Source: Bradyrhizobium sp. 186
Lineage (GTDB): Bacteria; Pseudomonadota; Alphaproteobacteria; Rhizobiales; Xanthobacteraceae
DNA: 64,000 bases
NCBI RefSeq assembly: GCF_023101685.1
Contig: NZ_CP082164.1
Span: forward strand, 3,782,001 to 3,846,000
Reading direction: 5' to 3'
Part shown: positions 26,197 to 36,109 of the stretch, in pieces
Numbering within the stretch: position 1 is the stretch's first letter
Layout of the letters: each line of letters begins with the position of its first letter
Position numbers and translations under genes: made by a program
Notes under the pieces: generated by a model
What the model was told of the DNA's origin: nothing
Databases searched by the model: none
What the model saw: only the letters and a program-made list of their open reading frames with translations

Positions 26197-27537
26197 ATGC
26201 GTAACATGCTTCGTTGCCGTCGAGGATCCGCAGCGTTTGCAACTGTGGTTGCATTGGTGCCATTGATCGGAGTGATGGCGCTCGGCGGAGAAGCCGGGTC
26301 TTGGTACGTCACTAAGCAACGCGCCCAGGGTGCGGCCGACGCAGCCGCCTATTCGGGGGCCTTGCGGCTAGCGTGCGACAACGCACCACAGCCTGGCACA
26401 ACCTGCAGTACTACACAGTCAGTTGATTATCGCGGCAAGCAGGTTGCTGCTCAGAACTCGTTCTGCAATTCCGGCGACACCTCCTATCCCGGCGCCACCT
26501 GCGCGACGAGCCTTCCCGCAGGCGTGTCGAAGTCGGTCCAGATCGCCACGCTGACGTCGTGGAACGGGACCGCCGGAAATTACGTTCAGGCCACCGTCAG
26601 TCAGCAGCAGCCGGCATACCTGGCTCAGTTGCTTGGTCTATCGACGGTCAACGTGGTCGCGACGGCGGTCGCCGGTGTTGACAGTTTGGCGAAACCTCCA
26701 TGTGTGCTGGCTTTGAAGGACTCTGTTACCTTTCAAGGTTCCCCCACTGTATCGTCGACAACGTGCGGTATTTCGTCGGACAGCAGCGCGTCAAACGCGA
26801 TTGGCTTCGTCGGCAATAATGGCATCCAGGTGAGTGCGCCGAGCTACACGGTTGGCGGCTGTTCCCAGACGGGCGGCACTCAGTGCACCGGCGTGCTGAC
26901 CTACCAGCAGCCGATCCCCGATCCACTCAGTGCAGTAGGCGCGGCGTTAGCCATGTTGAAGACGTCGGATTTCCCGGGCGGGACGGCGGGGCAGTGCGCA
27001 TCATTGCTGTCGTATGAAGCTGGCTCCTGCTGCAACGCCCCTACGGGCAACCTGTCGTTAAATGGCACGTTAAACGGCACCTACTACTTTTGCAGCGGAA
27101 CCATCAAAATCAGCAGCTCTTCGACGACTATCACGTCTGGAGCGCTTGGGACCACCTTAATATTCATCGGGAGCGCAACGCTGCAGGTCAATGGCGGCCC
27201 ATTAATCCAGATCACTGCAGTGAAGAATCCTGCGGGGCCATCGGTGCTTTCGTCGGTCAGCAGCAAGATGGTAGACCTGCTCATCTATGATGGCGAGGCT
27301 TATACGAAGGGGGGCGTCAACCTCACCGGCAACACAAGCAGCTATTTCAAGGGCACGGTTTATATACCAAATACTCCTGTCACGTACGGAGGCAACAGCT
27401 CGCAGACTGGCCCCGGCTGCTACCAGGTCATAGCCTACGCTGTGACATTCTCCGGCAATACGACCCTGGACAACAGCAAGTGTATATCCGATGGCGCAGC
27501 AAAGCCGAATGTTCAAACCGTGCGTTTGGTGCAGTGA
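26197..27537 (+). CDS. TadG-like pilus assembly protein
   Basis: The product is 446 aa. The N-terminal Tad domain reads RGSAAFATVVALVPLIGVMA, then LGGEAGSWYVTKQRAQGAAD AAAYSGAL, the hallmark of TadG-like proteins. A long serine/threonine/glycine-rich exported region with several cysteines follows. No von Willebrand A motif was recognised, so it is a short-type TadG. The stop overlaps the next TadE gene (TGATG). Confidence 0.8.
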   Translation: MRNMLRCRRGSAAFATVVALVPLIGVMALGGEAGSWYVTKQRAQGAADAAAYSGALRLACDNAPQPGTTCSTTQSVDYRGKQVAAQNSFCNSGDTSYPGATCATSLPAGVSKSVQIATLTSWNGTAGNYVQATVSQQQPAYLAQLLGLSTVNVVATAVAGVDSLAKPPCVLALKDSVTFQGSPTVSSTTCGISSDSSASNAIGFVGNNGIQVSAPSYTVGGCSQTGGTQCTGVLTYQQPIPDPLSAVGAALAMLKTSDFPGGTAGQCASLLSYEAGSCCNAPTGNLSLNGTLNGTYYFCSGTIKISSSSTTITSGALGTTLIFIGSATLQVNGGPLIQITAVKNPAGPSVLSSVSSKMVDLLIYDGEAYTKGGVNLTGNTSSYFKGTVYIPNTPVTYGGNSSQTGPGCYQVIAYAVTFSGNTTLDNSKCISDGAAKPNVQTVRLVQ

Positions 27538-27947
27538 TGAGAAAGCTCGACCAGCGCGGGGTGGCGGCCTTCGAGTTTTGTCTCGTCGGCGGGGCTTTGT
27601 TCACCCTGATCTTCGCCATCTTTGATTTCGGACGATATGCGATCACGGTGCAATCGTTGCGCATGCTTGCGAGTGCCGGCGCGCGGGCGAACATCATCAA
27701 TTGCTACACGCCTGCTGTAATAGCCGGCACATCACCATCCGCTTGCACCACTGACTATCTGTCGGACGCAGAGAAGCAGGCCATTGTTCCCTTCCTGTAT
27801 AATGGCGGTCTCTCGCCTACAGTGACCACCACGGCGGGAGCCTCCGCGCTTACCATAACGGCATCGCAGTCGGGTTTCACCATGCTGGTGCCGGTATGGG
27901 GCACGTCCTTCAACACGCCGAGCGTGTCCACCCAGGTTCCATTCTGA
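27537..27947 (+). CDS. TadE-family pseudopilin
   Basis: The product is 136 aa starting in the overlap TGATG. MRKLDQRGVAAFEFCLVGGA shows the prepilin site (RG/VAAFEF), then a hydrophobic helix LFTLIFAIFDFGRYAITVQS. A small extracytoplasmic domain with a cysteine pair (NCYTPAV...ACTTDY) follows. It is the third TadE/G-type protein of the locus. Confidence 0.85.
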   Translation: MRKLDQRGVAAFEFCLVGGALFTLIFAIFDFGRYAITVQSLRMLASAGARANIINCYTPAVIAGTSPSACTTDYLSDAEKQAIVPFLYNGGLSPTVTTTAGASALTITASQSGFTMLVPVWGTSFNTPSVSTQVPF

Positions 27948-28369
27948 CGTGCCCCGATTCGTTGCGGCTGATCTGGAGCGCACCGGCGCCGGCGGGCGCC
28001 CGAATGGTCTCGGCCCGTTGGGCAGGCCGACGATTAGCCCAAGCGGACTACGAAAGTGGTGCGTGCTGGCAACATCGGGGACTTTTCTCAGGGGTTGCCA
28101 TGGCCGGGCGGGCCTCTCTCCTTGCAATCAAGGGGCGTGGCGGGGGATGATCCTTGGGCCGCGTTTTGCGGCCTGGCTCCGGGGCGTGTCCGGACCGAGC
28201 TCGGGTGTGCTCCGGTTCGGGCGTGCCAGGGAATGAGAACAGCAGGTAACTATTTGTAGTCGGACAGACTGTAAGCTCTGCGGCGTGGTGCGCGAAGGAG
28301 AGTGATCAGGAAGTCGGAGGCCGTAAATCTACGGAATTGGCCGTCGGAAATGCGGCGAAGGGGATTCGG
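27948..28369. other. Gap in the Tad locus before cpaC
   Basis: About 420 GC-rich bases. A plus-strand frame (27949-28236) exists, but its arginine/glycine-rich text matches nothing known. It splits the Tad genes into two transcription blocks, so a promoter for cpaC may lie here. No clear box was found. Confidence 0.45.
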
Positions 28370-30025
28370 ATGGTTGGTGGTCGCGTATTGGGTGGCGCGG
28401 GACACGCGATTGTCGTCTTGAGCATGACAGCTCTTGGCGCGTCGGTGGCCTTGTTTGATTCTACCGACCGCGCAGGGGCGGCAGAGCGGCGGCTCTCCTC
28501 CGGCAGCGTCTTCGTCAGCGAGGCGACGGAGGTCCAGCGGGTCAAGGTGAGCCTCAACAAGTCACGGACCTTCAGGGTCGATTCGGCCTTTGCGACGATC
28601 GTGGCCGGTTCGCCCGACATCGTCGACGTGAAATCCCTGAGCGATCACCTGATCTACGTCCAAGGAAAGAAGACCGGCACCACCAACGTCATCCTGTTCG
28701 ACAGCTCGATGAAGCAGATCGGCATTCTCGATGTCGAGGTGACTCTCGACATCGGCAATCTGCAGCAGAACATCGCATCGGGCACGGGCACGCGTGGCAT
28801 TCGCGTCTCTGCGTCTGAAGGCCAGGTGGTGCTGAGCGGAATGGCTGCCGATGCGGTGGCGGCGGAGAAGGCGCTCGCGATTGCCAAAGGCAGCGTTCCC
28901 GAGGGCGGCATCGTCGTCAACGCGATGAGCGTTGCGGCGCCGCAGCAAGTGATGCTTGAGGTGCGCTTTCTCGAAGTCAGCCGGCAAGCGGGACGTGACC
29001 TCGGCGTGAATCTTTATGCGGCGAACGCCAACGGGACCAACGTCGCAAATACGGGGCTGGGCGGCACCACAAACGTGGGCCGGACTCCCATAGGCGGGAT
29101 CAATACCAACACCAGCGCCTTGGGTGCCGGGGGAGGACAGGTTGGCTCTCCTCCCACAGGCAGCCTTCCCGTGCTTGGAACGCTGGGGACGCTCATTGGT
29201 TCAGCGGGCGGTGTCGCTCCGGCCCCGTTTGGAAGCCTGCTGACCAGTCTCATCAGGACCAGCAACGGTGGCTCGGTGGATCTTCTCATTAATGCACTTG
29301 AGACAAAGGGCTTGGCACGCCGGCTGGCGGAGCCCAACCTGACCACGCTGTCCGGCGACGCCGCGCGCTTCCTGGCCGGCGGAGAATTCCCGGTGCCGAT
29401 CCCGACGCAGTCAGCAGCCGGCTTTCCGACCGTGTCGATCGACTACAAGAAGTTCGGTGTCGAACTGGCATTCGTGCCGACCGTGCTTTCGCGTGGCGTT
29501 ATCAACCTTCGCGTCGAGCCCTCGGTCAGCGAGCTCGACTTCTCCAATGCAGTCACGATCCAGGGCACCACCGTTCCGTCGCTGACCCGCCGCGATGCGC
29601 GCACCACTGTCGAATTGCGCGATGGCCAGAGCTTTGCCATCGCCGGCCTGCTGCAGACCCGTAACCGGCAGGACGTGTCGCAATTGCCGTGGATCGGCTC
29701 GGTGCCTGTGCTTGGCGCTTTGTTCGGCAGCAAGTCGTATCAGCAGGAGGAAACCGATCTGGTCATCATCGTGACGCCGCGTCTGGTCGCGCCGGCCGCG
29801 CCCGGCCAGCAACTGGCCTCGCCGCTCGACTCCCGCTTGCCGGCCAACGATGTCGATTTCTTCCTCAATGGCCAGATGGACGTTCGCAAGCGTTACGACG
29901 ACTACGTCAATTCCGGCGGCGAGGTAAAGGGACCCTATGGTCACATCATCGCGCCGAACGCGATTGTGCCCGCTCCGCCACCGGTCGTTGGTGCGAACCA
30001 ACCGGTCGTGAAGACCCTGAACTAG
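28370..30025 (+). CDS. cpaC: Tad pilus outer-membrane secretin CpaC (RcpA)
   Basis: The product is 551 aa from the ATG at 28370, chosen because GAAGGGG lies seven bases upstream; a TTG at 28337 is also in frame. A signal peptide (HAIVVLSMTALGASVALF) comes first, then the pilus-type N domain VKVSLNKSRTFRVDSAFATI, a BON-like region, and the secretin domain LLINALETKGLARRLAEPNL, ending in VPVLGALFGSK and TDLVIIVTPRLV. It forms the outer-membrane channel for the pilus. In many alphaproteobacteria cpaC follows cpaB; here it lies downstream of the TadE/G genes. Confidence 0.93.
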   Translation: MVGGRVLGGAGHAIVVLSMTALGASVALFDSTDRAGAAERRLSSGSVFVSEATEVQRVKVSLNKSRTFRVDSAFATIVAGSPDIVDVKSLSDHLIYVQGKKTGTTNVILFDSSMKQIGILDVEVTLDIGNLQQNIASGTGTRGIRVSASEGQVVLSGMAADAVAAEKALAIAKGSVPEGGIVVNAMSVAAPQQVMLEVRFLEVSRQAGRDLGVNLYAANANGTNVANTGLGGTTNVGRTPIGGINTNTSALGAGGGQVGSPPTGSLPVLGTLGTLIGSAGGVAPAPFGSLLTSLIRTSNGGSVDLLINALETKGLARRLAEPNLTTLSGDAARFLAGGEFPVPIPTQSAAGFPTVSIDYKKFGVELAFVPTVLSRGVINLRVEPSVSELDFSNAVTIQGTTVPSLTRRDARTTVELRDGQSFAIAGLLQTRNRQDVSQLPWIGSVPVLGALFGSKSYQQEETDLVIIVTPRLVAPAAPGQQLASPLDSRLPANDVDFFLNGQMDVRKRYDDYVNSGGEVKGPYGHIIAPNAIVPAPPPVVGANQPVVKTLN

Positions 30026-30037
30026 AGGAGGCGAGGA

Positions 30038-30439
30038 ATGACCATCAGATATCTGGCTCTGCTCGCACCGCTCCTGCTCGGAGGCTGCTACGGGGTTGCG
30101 GGGCACGACGAAATGGATCGCTACTTCCAGCGTTCCGACACCATCACGATGAGCGCCGGCAACGCCAAACAAGTCAACGCCGTCACCCACACCATCCACC
30201 CATGGCCGGCATATGTCGGCGATCGCCGGATCGCGTACGACGCGCGGCGTACGGGCGGTGCGGTGACGCGCTATGGCTATCAGCAACGCCCGCTGGATCA
30301 GCTTCCCGACATGGGCGATCCGACCAAAGCGATGGGCCAGCCGCCGCCCGTCACGACAATTCAGAATGTCAACACAACTGGATTGGGAGCGGGGACCGGA
30401 GGATCGGTGGCCGTTGGGATAGGCGGAGGGGGCAGGTAA
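30038..30439 (+). CDS. Tad-locus lipoprotein (CpaD-like position)
   Basis: The product is 133 aa with a lipobox LLGGC at residues about 14-18. The mature part has HDEMDRYFQRSDTITMSAGN AK and THTIHPWPAYVGDRRIAYD, a pattern known from the gene after cpaC in Bradyrhizobium Tad loci. The tail is glycine-rich. It starts 12 bases after cpaC behind AGGAGGCG. A role in secretin assembly, like that of pilotins or CpaD, is inferred from position. Confidence 0.7.
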   Translation: MTIRYLALLAPLLLGGCYGVAGHDEMDRYFQRSDTITMSAGNAKQVNAVTHTIHPWPAYVGDRRIAYDARRTGGAVTRYGYQQRPLDQLPDMGDPTKAMGQPPPVTTIQNVNTTGLGAGTGGSVAVGIGGGGR

Positions 30440-30571
30440 CCAGCTGAAGCTTCAACCTCTCAGGTGCGTCCGTCTGCTGGGACAGAGAGTTTGGAAGTGA
30501 CGCTGTGACGTTGGGTTCTGGCGCTGACAGCATTCGTCGCGCCGTCTGTTTCTCGCAGGTAGTTTTCACAA

Positions 30572-31162
30572 ATGGTTTGTCGAATGACGCAGGGAAGTTG
30601 TCGGAGCTGGAGCGTGGGACGGGGATTACGGCGTCTCATTCCGGCGCTCGCCTGCTGCTGGTTGGCGACGGGCCTCGCGGCCTGCGACTACACGATTCGG
30701 GAGGCGGCGATCGTTGCGCCGGTGGATCCGCCGGGCGGCGATCCCGTGCAGGAGCCGACCGACGTCAAGTACTATCCCTCCGATGAGCCGGTGCGGATGG
30801 GCCTGGAGCAATACAATCGCGGCAACTATGGAATCTCGCAGCGCTATTTCAAGGACGCCGTCGAGAAAGCGCCGAAGGATGTAACGGCCTGGGTCGGGCT
30901 CGCGGCTAGCTACGACAAGTTGCGTCGCTTCGATCTTGCCGATCAGGCCTATGCCCAGGCGATCCGGCTTGGCGGCGAGACCGTCCAGATCCTGAACGAT
31001 CAGGGCTATTCGCTCATGCTGCGCGGTAATCTGGGTGGTGCGCGGCGAAAGTTCGAGAAGGCGTATTCGCTCGATCCGGGCAACCCGGTGATCGCTAACA
31101 ACCTCGAGCTTCTCAATGGCAGCCGCAGGTTCATCGAGAGGCCGCCGAACAATCAGCCGTAG
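30572..31162 (+). CDS. tadD: TadD-like TPR lipoprotein
   Basis: The product is up to 196 aa with a lipobox LATGLAAC. Three tetratricopeptide units follow: MGLEQYNRGNYGISQRYFKD, AWVGLAASYDKLRRFDLADQ and LNDQGYSLMLRGNLGGARRK. TadD proteins are outer-membrane-attached TPR lipoproteins needed for Tad pilus function. It closes the locus. The start may be 12 bases downstream (a second ATG). Confidence 0.8.
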   Translation: MVCRMTQGSCRSWSVGRGLRRLIPALACCWLATGLAACDYTIREAAIVAPVDPPGGDPVQEPTDVKYYPSDEPVRMGLEQYNRGNYGISQRYFKDAVEKAPKDVTAWVGLAASYDKLRRFDLADQAYAQAIRLGGETVQILNDQGYSLMLRGNLGGARRKFEKAYSLDPGNPVIANNLELLNGSRRFIERPPNNQP

Positions 31163-31225
31163 GCTTGACCACCGCCGCGGAACAGCAGCTTGATCGAGGC
31201 TTCTGGAACGTAGCGGGCTGCTTGA

Positions 31226-31855
31226 TCAGCGCCCGAGCTTGGCGTCGAGAACGGCGCCGAGAATGTTTGCATAATCATCGGTCCATGCAACCCGCGAGCC
31301 AGGTTCGAGGGGCGTCCACCCCTGCATCGGCAGCTCGCCAAGATCCTTTACATCGCGGGCAAACACGACCACCTCAGATGCAGCCCGGGCGTCCTCCTGC
31401 GCCGTCACAGGAGGAATCTGAAGTTTGCCAAAGGCGACGAGGCCTTCTGTAAGGCCGACCGCGGCCGCCGGCCCCCGCAGCGCCATATGCCGGTTCGAAA
31501 TGTGCAGAACGATGACGCCGTGAGCGGTGAGGTGCGCCAGATATCCGGCAAACGCTTCGCGGGTCAGCAGGTGCACGGGAATCGCATCGGAGGAGAAGGC
31601 GTCGAGCACGATCAGATCGTAGCGCTCCGGTGAGGCAGTCAGGGTGAGCCGCGCATCTCCGAGCACAATGCGGATATCTGGTGCACATTCCGACAGGAAA
31701 TGGAACAGAGTCCGGTCGCGCGCGATGCGCGCCACTTGCGGATCAAGCTCGAAGAACGTCCAGTCCTCGCCGTCCTGTCGATGGCAGGCCAAGCTGCCGG
31801 TGCCAAGTCCGAGCCGCTACCCGCGCCAGCCGTCCCTGCACACGGCGAGCCGCGA
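31226..31855 (-). pseudogene. Spermidine-synthase-like gene, C-terminal part (split by IS66 copy 1, frameshifted)
   Basis: The frame gives a class I methyltransferase/spermidine synthase fold: WTFFELDPQVARIARD, IRIVLGDARLTLTASPERYD LIVLDAF, and HLTAHGVIVLHISNRHM. The preceding glycine loop GLGTGSLAC lies one frame away from the segment that joins the N-terminal part, because of a 1-base insertion or 2-base deletion near 31825. Its partner lies at 34498-36109 beyond the IS66 element. The gene is thus disabled twice. Confidence 0.8.
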
Positions 31856-31940
31856 CGATCGCAGTACGCATACGACGAGGACCGCCTGATTGACGCATGC
31901 GCGCGGGCACGGCGAGCTCTATGATGGCGTTGCGTGAAGG

Positions 31941-33677
31941 TCAGGCGGCCTGCTGACCGGCGGGCTTGTCGGCTTGGCGCAGGAGCTTCCATTCCCAGGG
32001 CAGCAGTTCGTGCAGACGCGACGCGGGAAGATCGGCGATACGGGCGAGGACGTCGGCGAGCCAGGCCTTGGGATCGACGTCGTTGAGGCGACAGGTCGTG
32101 ATCATCGTCAGCATGATGGCGGCACGGTCGGCGCCACGCTGGCTGCCGGCGAAGGTCCAGTTGCGCCTTCCCAATGCGATGCCCCTCAATGCGCGCTCAG
32201 CGCAATTGTTGGTCAAGCAGATCCTGCCATCGTCGAGGAAGCGGGCGAAGTCGTCCCAGCGCCTGAGCATGTAGTTCATAGGCTTCAGGACCTCGGAGGA
32301 GCGCGAGAGGGTTTCGCGCTCACGCAGCAACCAGGCGTGCATGTCCTCGAGAAGCGGCTTGCTCTTTTCCTGGCGCACGGCGCGCCGCTCGTCGGCGCCG
32401 CAGCCATTGATGGCGCGCTCGATCTCGAACAACGCATCGAGGCGTCTGACCGCCTCCAGCGCGATCGGAGAGACCGGTTTGCCCTTCTTACCTTCCCGAG
32501 CATTTTTCTCGATGTCAGCCAGCTCGAAGAAGCCCCGCCGCGCATGGGCCAGGCAAAACGCCGGTGTGATCGGCATCGCTTTCTTTTGCGGGTCGAACAG
32601 CGGCTCGAAGCCGTTGTAGCAATCGGCTTGCAGGATACCGGCGAAGGCGGCCAGATGCTTCTGGGGGTGCTCGCCTCGTCGGTCGCTCGAGGCGTAATAG
32701 ACCGCCGCCGGCGGCGCAGGCCCGGCGAAGGGCCGGTCATCCCGCACATAAGTCCAGATCCGCCCGGTCGTGCACTTGCCCTTCGCCAGGATACGGATGG
32801 TGGTGTCGTCGCCATGCAGGCGCTCGGCCGCGAGTACATGGCGTTCGATCAAGTGGAAGAGCGGCATGACGGCAAAGGTCCCGTGGCCGACCTGGTCGGC
32901 CAGGGTCGACAACGGCAGGTCGATCCCCTCGGCCTTAAAGCGCGCGCTCTGGCGGTTGAGCGGGATATGCATGCCGAACTTGTCGAACAGGATCGTCGCC
33001 AGCAATTGTGGGCCGATGAAGCCGCGCGGCGTGGCATGGAACGGCGCGGGCGGCTGGCTGATCTTCTCGCAATCGCGGCAGGTGAACTTCTCGCGTACCG
33101 TCTCGATCAGCTTGAAGCGGCGCGGGATCTCCTCCAGCGTCTTGGTCACATCCTCACCGATCTTCGCCAGCCGCGATCCACCGCAGCAGGCGCAGCTCGT
33201 TGGAGCCTCAATGACGACGCGCTCGCGTTCGATGTCATCCGGCCATGGCTTGCGCACCGGCCGCTTGCGCGTGAAGGCGCGTACGCTCTGCGCCTTTGCC
33301 GCCGCGGCCTGCGCGGCGAGCTCATCCTCGCTCGCCGTGGTGACGAGTTCTTCAAGTTCCAATTCCAACTGCTCGATCAGCCGCGCCGTGCGCTCGGAAC
33401 GCGGCCCGTACAGTTCGCGTTTGAGCTTCTCGATCCGCAGCTCGAGATGCGCGATCAGCGCCTCATTGTCCGACAGCTTCGCCCGCGCGTTGGCCGCTTC
33501 GGCTTGCCAATTGATGGCTTCGGCCTGTATCCGGCTGACCTTCGCCGCGGCCGCATCGCGTTCGACCTCGACCCTCAGCCGCGCGTCGCGTTCAGCCCGC
33601 AACGCCTCACGTTCGATCAACAGCGCCGCCTGGGCGCTGGCGAGATCCGAAGGAAGGTCATCCGGCTTCAAACTCAT
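31941..33677 (-). CDS. tnpC: IS66 transposase TnpC (copy 1)
   Basis: The product is 578 aa. An N-terminal coiled-coil (residues about 20-125, with LRIEKLKRELYGPRSERTAR) precedes a zinc-finger motif CACCGGSRL...CRDCE and the DDE domain: LHGDDTTIRIL, QADCYNGFEPLFD and LTNNCAERALRGIALGRRNW. This is the catalytic subunit. The same protein is encoded at 41975-43711. Confidence 0.95.
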   Translation of the reverse strand: MSLKPDDLPSDLASAQAALLIEREALRAERDARLRVEVERDAAAAKVSRIQAEAINWQAEAANARAKLSDNEALIAHLELRIEKLKRELYGPRSERTARLIEQLELELEELVTTASEDELAAQAAAAKAQSVRAFTRKRPVRKPWPDDIERERVVIEAPTSCACCGGSRLAKIGEDVTKTLEEIPRRFKLIETVREKFTCRDCEKISQPPAPFHATPRGFIGPQLLATILFDKFGMHIPLNRQSARFKAEGIDLPLSTLADQVGHGTFAVMPLFHLIERHVLAAERLHGDDTTIRILAKGKCTTGRIWTYVRDDRPFAGPAPPAAVYYASSDRRGEHPQKHLAAFAGILQADCYNGFEPLFDPQKKAMPITPAFCLAHARRGFFELADIEKNAREGKKGKPVSPIALEAVRRLDALFEIERAINGCGADERRAVRQEKSKPLLEDMHAWLLRERETLSRSSEVLKPMNYMLRRWDDFARFLDDGRICLTNNCAERALRGIALGRRNWTFAGSQRGADRAAIMLTMITTCRLNDVDPKAWLADVLARIADLPASRLHELLPWEWKLLRQADKPAGQQAA

Positions 33678-33721
33678 GAAGCCAGTGAATCAGATTTCCC
33701 GGTAGGTTCAATCGCAGAATG

Positions 33722-34069
33722 CTATCCAACTCGCGTTGGACGCAAAGTTTCTTGAGGATTCCGCCAGTCGATCCCAGATAGCAGGTAAGAAAGCTGCGCC
33801 GGAGAGATCGTCACGGCTTCACCGGCAGCCGAAGGCCAGATGAATCTTCCTCTTTCGAGTCTTTTTGTAAACAGGCACGCTCCCTGAGAATCGTGCCAGA
33901 TGATTTTTATCAGATCTGAACGGCGCCCCCTGAAGCAAAACAAATGACCCCCCAGTGGGTCATGCTTCAAGACCTCCTGCACCTGCAAAGCCAGGCTCGG
34001 AAAGCCGCGCCGCATATCGGTATGGCCCGTCGCCAGCCATACCCGCACGCCAGAGGGGATCGGAATCAT
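33722..34069 (-). CDS. tnpB: IS66 accessory protein TnpB (copy 1)
   Basis: The product is 115 aa from the ATG at 34069, overlapping the tnpA stop (ATGA). The text MIPIPSGVRVWLATGHTDMR, LKHDPLGGHLFCFRGRRSDL and KRLERGRFIWP is diagnostic of the IS66 Orf2/TnpB family. It is needed for IS66 transposition; its molecular role is unknown. Confidence 0.93.
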   Translation of the reverse strand: MIPIPSGVRVWLATGHTDMRRGFPSLALQVQEVLKHDPLGGHLFCFRGRRSDLIKIIWHDSQGACLFTKRLERGRFIWPSAAGEAVTISPAQLSYLLSGIDWRNPQETLRPTRVG

Positions 34070-34413
34070 CGCAGCGCCTTCAACACCGCCGACACCAGCA
34101 AGGGCGGCGCCGACCCGCAAATCCTGATCCGTCCGCTCCCCGTCAATTCCACCACGATCACTTCACCGGACGGTGCCGCTTCCTTGATCGGCTCCGCTTC
34201 CATCGCCGCTTCCACAAAGCCCTGGTCAGCAAGGTCCTGGCGAAGCCGACGCCGCCAGGTGTAAATCAGCCCCGTTGAAATATCGTGATCCCGCGCAACC
34301 TGCGCCACACACGATCCCGGCGCAAAGGCCTCCGCAACGATCCGGCACCGCTCATCCTCGCTCCAACGCCGCCGGCGTTCCGGCCCCGTCAGCACCGAAA
34401 TCTGACCCATCAA
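34066..34413 (-). CDS. tnpA: IS66 accessory protein TnpA (copy 1)
   Basis: The product is 115 aa with a helix-turn-helix of the IS3/IS66 Orf1 type: RRRRWSEDERCRIVAEAFAP, SCVAQVARDHDISTGLIYTW and RRRLRQDL. It probably binds the IS ends. The stop overlaps the tnpB start. Confidence 0.92.
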   Translation of the reverse strand: MMGQISVLTGPERRRRWSEDERCRIVAEAFAPGSCVAQVARDHDISTGLIYTWRRRLRQDLADQGFVEAAMEAEPIKEAAPSGEVIVVELTGSGRIRICGSAPPLLVSAVLKALR

Positions 34414-34497
34414 TCGCTCTTAAGCTCGCTCTTAAACACGTGCTTATGAGTGCTCAATCCGCCTCTCAGAACAAGGCGGCCTTCATCGTGGGCGTAC

Positions 34498-36109
34498 CGA
34501 TCGCATCGCCGATCGGTCCTCCGAAATAAAAATAGGTGGTCGGTTCGGGGCGGCCTTTGACCGGTGTTCCATCCGCATTGCGCACGCGCTCGGCCCCGTG
34601 CGCGGTCGTTCCATGCATCAGGAGACGAAACTGCCCGGAGCGGTCCTCGACCACGCGATGCACACCGAAGAAGCTGCGGACTTGCTCTATGGGGGCGAAC
34701 AGCGGGTCGAGCTTGGCGGTCATGAGGCCGAGCGCCGCAAGGCCGAAAAATATGGCCGGTTGCCGACGCACCAGCACCATGAGCCCGGCCAGCACAATGA
34801 GCGCGATATCGACGGGCAGCGCGGTGTTGGTTGGAATGCGAACGTGCAGCGAGACAATGCCGAGAGTCAACGCGGCCAATGCCAGACCGGGGCCACTCCG
34901 CCGCAAAAGCCTGCGCAGCCCGCCGTCAAACGCGCCAGGCATTATCAGCAGTGCAGCCAGCACCAGTATGGGATACTCGGCGACACCGTTGAATATGTGC
35001 GGTGCGATCAATCCGGCGAAGATGCCGCCAATCATCCCGCCGAATGAGGTCCACAAATAGAATTCAGTCAGGTGCGCTGTTTCCGGCCGGCGGCGATAGA
35101 GTTCGCCATGACAAGCCAGCGCTATCGCCAGGAAACTCGTGAGATGCACCGCAAGCAGGATGCCGAAATACGGCCGCACCAGCGTAGAGGCGGTTGCGAC
35201 GAGGGCCACAGCAGCAAACGGCACCAGCTTCAGTACGGTCCTGTGTGCAACCCAGGCGCGGTCGCGGAAGATCGCCACGAAGGTCAAAAGGTAGAGGGAC
35301 AGTGGCAAAACCCAGAGGAATGGCGCTGCCGCCAGGTCGACAGAGATCGCAGCCGTGACGGCGATCACAAGGCCCGCCGGGATCGCGGCCAGCACGGTCC
35401 ACATCGCTCGTTCGGTGGTCGTGGGGGCGGTTCCGGGGCTTGCCTGGTTGATAGAACGCTTGCCCGCGCCGGCGACAATGATCGCCGCGGCCACGATCAG
35501 CAACGTCAAAAGAAGGTAGCCGAGCGACCACAGCTGAATTTGTGTCCGCAACGTCAACAGCGGTTCGACAATGAAGGGATAGGTCATGAGCGCGACGAAC
35601 GAGCCCAAATTGGAAGTCGCATACAAAAGGTAGGGGTTGGCAGCCTGCGGATGACCACTCGCCGCGAACCAGTTTTGCAGCAGGGGAGCGGTCGCGGCGA
35701 GTGCGATGAACGGCAAGCCGATCGAGGCGGCAAATAATGTCAGCAGCCAGAGTTCGAGCCCTTGCTGTGGCGCCGTTTCGAAGCCTTGAGCGATGCCGAC
35801 CGGCAATGTCGCGGCGGCAATTGCCAGGAGCCCTAGATGAACGAGAGCCGATGGCCCAGGCGACAATGTGCGGCTGAGCACGTGAGCATAGGCGTAGCCC
35901 AGCAGCAGCGCCGACTGGAAGAAGACCATTGCAACAGACCAGATGGCTGCAGCACCGCCAAGCCGAGGCAGCACCATCTTTGCAAACATCGGTTCGATCG
36001 CAAACAGCAACAGCGCAGAGAGAAAAAGCGCCGCAGGATATATCACGGGAGCAAAACGCAGTGCAGGTGCGGATATCGTTCGAAGATTTACCTGGCCATC
36101 AAAATGCAT
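34498..36109 (-). pseudogene. Fused membrane/spermidine-synthase-like protein, N-terminal part (split by IS66 copy 1)
   Basis: About 537 codons encode 12 or more hydrophobic segments (FLSALLLFAIEPMFAKMVLP, TEFYLWTSFGGMIGGIFAGL), then a soluble start (FFGVHRVVEDRSGQFRLLMH GTTAHG, TTYFYFGGPIGDAI). This is the transporter-like N-terminus plus the first part of the polyamine-synthase-like domain seen in fused proteins of alphaproteobacteria. The frame then enters IS66 DNA. The rest is at 31226-31855. Confidence 0.85.

Larger units (their letters stand above)
31864..34497 (-). mobile_element. IS66-family element, copy 1 (2634 bp)
   Basis: Ends are GTACGCATACGACGAGG at the left and its imperfect inverted match (GTACGCCCACGATGAAG) at the right. 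A perfect 8-bp duplication CGATCGCA flanks it at 31856-31863 and 34498-34505. Three genes, tnpA, tnpB and tnpC, are read leftward. It splits a fused membrane/spermidine-synthase-like gene. A second copy of the same length lies at 41898-44531. Confidence 0.95.

Noticed and set aside
31974..33755. 593-aa plus-strand ORF opposite IS66 TnpC (also at 42008-43789)
   Set aside because: Shadow of TnpC; same text in both IS copies simply because the IS copies match.
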